Of a stretch of DNA of 64,000 nt, positions 59,588-64,000 are shown piece after piece. Source of the DNA: Toxoplasma gondii ME49. Its lineage: Eukaryota; Apicomplexa; Conoidasida; Eucoccidiorida; Sarcocystidae. The position numbers were made by a program, and so were the translations under genes. How positions within the stretch are numbered: the stretch's first letter is position 1; every line of letters begins with the position of its first letter. Under the pieces are notes generated by a model that saw only the letters and a list, made by a program, of their open reading frames with translations, was not told the origin of the DNA and made no database searches. The DNA is taken from contig NC_031476.1 of the NCBI RefSeq assembly GCF_000006565.2, forward strand, positions 4,649,900 to 4,713,899, written 5' to 3'.

Positions 59588-62500
59588 TCTGTGTACGCAT
59601 GCATAGTGGCATGCCAGCTGAGTCTAGATCTTGCTCCCTGACAACAGGCGGAACAATCTGTAAACCGGCAGACGTACCACTGGTTCGCGTGTCTGGAGGG
59701 CTGAGGCTGCTTCCGCAGCGACTGCCTGTTGTGCATCTTCTTCCTCTTTTATTTTTTGGGATTTTTCTTTTTCGTCGTCTCGCTCTTCGCTCGCAGCAGC
59801 TTCTTCACTTTCGTGTACCCACACCAGGCGTTCTTCCAGAGGACAATCCGGTTCAGGCTCATCCTGCGCACAGCGAAGAAAAGCAAACGGCTTTGCCTGC
59901 ACCGCTTCTTCTGCTTCTTCTTCTCGCTCTCTGCAGGACGAGAGACGAGAGACTTGCGAACGAAGGAAAGGCGCAAAGAGACGCTCCGCTCGCCTTGGTT
60001 TGCAAGCCTGCAAAGCTGCACAGTCCAGGGCGCGAAGCCCTGTGAGGGTAAGTGAAGAGAGGACGTAACGTTCGAGGAGCCGCGAGAACAGGCGAGAGTC
60101 GCAGGACGTGCAGTGTTTGGACTCCCAGAAGAAGACAACCAACGCCCGTTTTCGATGGCGGTTTCGTGAAGGCCGACTCCGAACAGACACGGCGACAGGA
60201 GTCGCGGGGACAGGAACAAAGAGACGAACGCAACGCGGAAGAGAGAAACGCGGAGGAGAGAAACGCGGAAGAGAGAAAGTTGCGTCCTGCGATGGTCGCG
60301 CCTGCGTCTTCCGTTTCTCGCGAGTTTTGCAGAACGCGAGGAACAGCGTTTCTCTTTATTTTTTCTCCTCAGTGGCGAGGGCCATGCTGTCACCTACTAC
60401 GGCGAGGCGGTGGAACTGGATTGCCTTTCTCTGAAACTTTGTCAGTTGTGTGTCGGGAAGCGGCCGAACCGAGTCGCGCACCCACAGGGGCATCTTCAGA
60501 GCCTGAGGGAGGCCAGCAGACGGAGAGAAGCAACGTTGGAAGTCAGGCAGACCCCAGGACGAAGCGCGGAAATCATGGACGCACTGGAGGGGAATGAAAG
60601 AGAAAAACCTTCTGTCCGCTCACCCTGCCATCCCAGGCACAAGTCCTTGCTCACCCACTGTCGAAACACCCAAACGGCGTACAGCTGACGGCGCGACGCG
60701 TCCACGACATGGACTGTGTTCTACGGTGGCGACTCGCACACGCATGCATCTGCTAAGACACAGATGAAGCGAAGGGCGTATTCAGAGTGGTATTTGCAAC
60801 ATGGACCTTTTTTCCGAGTGAGTGCGATGCACTGGATGTTTCTCCACAGGTTTCGCCATACACGTAGCTAGACGCTTCAAGACGATCTCGCACAACTGTG
60901 GAGGAAAACAAACTAACGCAGAAGGGGGACCTTCCCCATACCCGAGCTTCCCTCAGCTTTTCCTGCTTTTCACTTCTGCGCGCTTGGCCGTCCTCAATGA
61001 AGGCGCGGAAGGCCTTGAGCGATAAGGGATTGAACTGCACCTGGAGAAGGAAACGAGACTAAACAAAACAGAGCTGCATCTCGCACAGACGGGCCGGGTG
61101 AGATATCTGCAATTGATAAAGAACACCATAACCATTTATGTATATATATACATATATATATATATATATACATATGTATGAATTTTTATGCAGATGCACG
61201 TGAGTATACCTGAAGCAGCCACGATGTATACAAGTACACAGAGTGGCGTTGAGTAAAACTGAAGTCGTTCTTCCGTCTGTCCCTTTTTGCCTCTCCAAAG
61301 TATGTGCGCAGGGCGTCGTTTTTAATCATCACACTGAACAGCCAGGCTTCAGTGTCGAAACAGCAAGTCCATCCACCAGCGAAGCACCGCTGTTTCAACC
61401 TTCCGCTGTACGTACAGCGGGGGGGCCTCACCTCGTCCCCGAGACCTGCGCGCTGGGCGGCGGCCGCGATTCGCGCGGTTTTCTGTCTCTCTTCTTGGAG
61501 TCGTTCCTTGACTTTTTCCGTGATTTTCTCGATCGCGAAGAGGCCCATGTCGAGATCGCGCGAATTCATCGTCGAAGGCAAAAGCGAAAGAGACAGTTGT
61601 TTACTGTACGCAGTTCTCTCGTCGCTCTCCGCCCAGACCGTCTTCGTATCAACGCCTCGGGTGTACAGACGACAGACCTGCGGCGACACCCGGCGAAGCG
61701 CGAAGAGGCGAAAATGGCAGTGACCGTGCAGGGAGGCAGGGATTGCAAGCGCGAGAGTGCGAACGCGATACGGAGGGGAAGAAGGCGAGGGATTGGACAA
61801 GAGAAAGAGAGCGAACGACAGCGAGAGAGTGAACAAAAAGGAAGCAGGAGGAACAGAGAGAAGAATACGCCAAGCAGAGAGAATGCAAGGGCGAACGAGG
61901 AAACGAGACAAAGTCGTAACTAAGTCGAGAGAAAGTATCGACTCTAGGCCTGAAGCCACCTACCATGTATTGACCAAAGAGCACATAGAGAAGGTCTTTA
62001 GTGCAGACAGTTGCTCCTGAACTTCGAACATGAAAAGGCGGCTGCCGATAAAGAGGACATTTGCTTTTCTTTACGCATCCTCGGCAAACCTGAGAAACAG
62101 AAAAGGAGAACGTTCCACCCTCTTCTATCTCCACCTCGTCGCGGAGCATTGGCTCCACGAGGAAGAAGCGCAAGACAGATCCCAGCAGAAACGAATTCCT
62201 CCTTTGTTGATACTCATTTCTGCAATGCAGGCGAAACACTTAGGTACATGGAAATAAAGATAAAACCGTCTACCAACTCTTTCATGATGCACTAGATACA
62301 CACAAACAGGAACACACCTACAAAACTCCCTCCTTGTCTATGTTCACATAGACAAATATATAAATATATATATATATATATATATGTGAATAACAGATGA
62401 GTACGTCGATACATAGAGAGACAGGACGGAAGGTAGACAGATACATAGGGATGCAGAAACGTAGACAGACAGATCGAGAGAGGAATCGATGTAGCCCCCA

Positions 62501-64000
62501 TACATCTGGTTGAATATGTGAAGTTGTTGACATTTTTCGATGTCTGTGCACTGACACAGAACAGGGTGAGCAGTGCTCTTCGAGGTTCGTCTCCGTGAAG
62601 TTACAAACGTGTGCAAGTTCGCGGTCGGACGCGAACTTGCATACGTTTGTCGAAACGGTTTGTCGCGTCTCATGAGAAAAAGTCAGTAAACTAATGAAAC
62701 GTTTCCTACAAGGACTTCCGGAATTCCAAGCGCCTCGCGTAGCTTCTTGGAGGCCTGGCGAATCCGCGCTGTGCTGCCGTGAGAAAGGGGGACGAGTTGT
62801 TGCTGTCTGGAAAAGAGAGCACCAACAAATCAGGCGACGTAGAGGGAATACAGAAAAACGACATCGCAGAAAACACACTCGCATGTGGGTGGAAATACTC
62901 ACGGAACAAAGCAGAGGAGACATGATCAGGACCAGACGAAAAGAAAACAAACATGCTAGCAAAGAGCGCCTCGACACGCCACGCGCGTGCATCTACGACG
63001 CCACATACATATATATACAAATATATACATATATATATATACATATATATACATATATATATATATACATATACATATATATATATATATACATATATTT
63101 ACATATATATACATATGTATATATATACATATACATATATATACATATATATACATATGTATATATATATACATATACATATATATATATATACATATAT
63201 ATATGCAGGCGTATCCCTGCATATATACACACACAGATATGTATGCATGTACTGATGTGTACACATATGTAGGCTGACGGACAGAGGGTGAGAGGACGCT
63301 CGTTAGCAGAGGAACGGACGGGCAGACGCAGAAATGAGGAGGCCTGGAGACGCAATAACACAGACGAAGCGAGAGAGGAAAGGAGGGACTGAAAAAAGCG
63401 AGACGACGATCAGCTGCGCAGAGACGAGAGCGCGGGGATGGGCGAACTCACAGTTTCTTGGTGCGAATGATGACCGGACACTCCATGGAGGCGAGGACAT
63501 TGACGGCCTCGGAGAGTTTCTCGTCTTCTGCCATCAAAGTCGGCAAGTCGACTGTCGCGGCAATCCACGCGAACTGACTTCGCATCTGCAGGAAAGAAAG
63601 TGAGGACATCAGGCAAGTCCACCTGCATGCCTCCAGAGAACGCGTCCGTCCAGAGCGAGCAAGCCAAGCGAGGCAGCCGAGCCAAAAAGCCAGACAGCGA
63701 AAGCCGCGAGAGACGAGCGCTTCGTGTCATGGAGAAGCAGCCGCGAATCACGAGACCCCCCGCGGAAGGCAAACGAAAGGCGTATCGGTTTCAAGGAACG
63801 AGAGAGCGAAGGACCTGAGGGTTCGGACGCACAGAGAGACAACAGGCGAGAGAGACAGGAAGAAGAGAAACGAAACAGAAACACCCGCTGGTGACGCGCA
63901 CAATGAATGTCTTCGCAGACGCGCGCTGCACTGAAGCATCCCGAAACACAGACACCGCCAGGGACGAGGAACGGAGAAGATTGAGGACAGGCACCCGGAG
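58025..64000 (-). CDS. CxxC-motif protein of unknown family, cut by the window edge
   Basis: Exons in minus order, all phase-consistent: possibly >64000-63902, then 63585-63452, 62806-62710, 62089-61964, 61677-61432, 61040-60942, 60684-60655 (30 nt), 60502-60394, 60039-59678, 59230-59070 and 58166-58025 (stop). Those from 63585 encode 501 residues. The leading exon reads [20 protein letters not shown], an Arg/Ser/Leu composition that could suit a mitochondrial targeting peptide. Next comes [20 protein letters not shown], then [20 protein letters not shown], then [19 protein letters not shown], a possible zinc-binding cysteine cluster with [11 protein letters not shown] after it. The rest is helical: [40 protein letters not shown], and a Glu-rich coiled coil. 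The C-terminus is Ala-rich. No family recognised; mitochondrial location is inference. Several introns hold (TA)n arrays. Confidence 0.65.
58930..59008. repeat. (TA)n microsatellites
   Basis: Two TA blocks with TACA and TATG interruptions in the last intron of the cysteine-motif gene. Confidence 0.9.
59390..59585. repeat. Paired (TA)n arrays
   Basis: A TA block of about 44 bases (59390-59433) and another at about 59518-59584, both within the intron between exons 60039-59678 and 59230-59070 of the cysteine-motif gene. Confidence 0.9.
61138..61176. repeat. (TA)n microsatellite
   Basis: TA/TACA repeat in the intron between exons 61677-61432 and 61040-60942. Confidence 0.85.
61403..61420. repeat. 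Perfect 18-bp palindrome CCGCTGTACGTACAGCGG
   Basis: A variant of the dispersed palindrome with flanks changed in a compensatory way, so the dyad stays perfect. It lies 12-29 nt inside an intron, just after the 5' splice site at 61432 on the minus strand. Confidence 0.9.
62603..62650. repeat. Near-perfect inverted repeat (21-bp stem, 6-nt loop)
   Basis: Left arm 62603-62623, spacer 62624-62629 (GTCGGA), right arm 62630-62650. The arms match at 20 of 21 positions; the single difference would pair as G:U in RNA read from the plus strand. It lies in the intron between exons 62806-62710 and 62089-61964 of the cysteine-motif gene. Confidence 0.9.
62997..63215. repeat. Long interrupted TATACA/(TA)n array
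   Basis: About 210 bases made almost entirely of TATATA and TACATA units, in the intron between exons 63585-63452 and 62806-62710. Confidence 0.92.

Noticed and set aside
62956..63277. Frames encoding long YIYIYI or IHIYTY proteins on both strands
   Set aside because: Direct translation of TA/TACA microsatellites.

Overview
The window is nuclear DNA of an apicomplexan, most likely a Sarcocystidae coccidian close to Toxoplasma, Hammondia or Neospora. The signs are intron-rich genes with GTGAGT/GTAAGT donors and pyrimidine-AG acceptors, huge proteins padded with Ser- and Glu/Arg-rich inserts, many TGCATGC palindromes, and (TA)n microsatellites confined to introns and intergenic DNA. I see no bacterial, viral or transposon genes, no rRNA or tRNA, and no CRISPR array. 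Exon coordinates were built by hand from splice signals and reading-frame phase. Where every junction keeps phase, the model is strong.

Left part (1-13,200). A Bin3/MEPCE-type SAM methyltransferase (+) is followed by a long gene-poor gap, an ARGLU1-like SR protein gene (+) and a multi-exon membrane protein gene (+). That last gene converges on a dolichol kinase gene (-). A 1.4-kb presumed shared promoter region separates dolichol kinase from the next gene.

Centre (13,209-37,710). One giant plus-strand gene, or less likely two adjacent ones, encodes beta-propeller-like repeats, helical segments and very long low-complexity inserts. Its first part most resembles the MMS1_N/CPSF-A family (DDB1, CPSF160, SF3b130). 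A scaffold nucleoporin is the main alternative. It converges on a neutral-sphingomyelinase-like phosphodiesterase (-, 39,747-46,163), whose catalytic motifs are spread over seven phase-consistent exons.

Right part (46,200-64,000). A 5-kb stretch holds little certain coding sequence, except a possible small membrane-protein gene near 49.5-50.8 kb. Three head-to-tail minus-strand genes follow, of families I do not recognise. The last runs off the right edge and has a CxxC-(x6)-C cysteine motif.

Main unusual signals: (i) a dispersed palindrome, consensus GGTGTAYRTACACC, found in coding exons, introns and intergenic DNA and read in proteins as GVxTP or VYxH; (ii) TGCATGC palindromes forming 3' splice sites (TGCATGCAG); (iii) a 21-bp-stem hairpin in an intron at 62.6 kb; (iv) in-frame micro-exons of 27 and 30 nt; (v) two overlapping frames at 49.5-50.0 kb that each carry part of what looks like one membrane protein.
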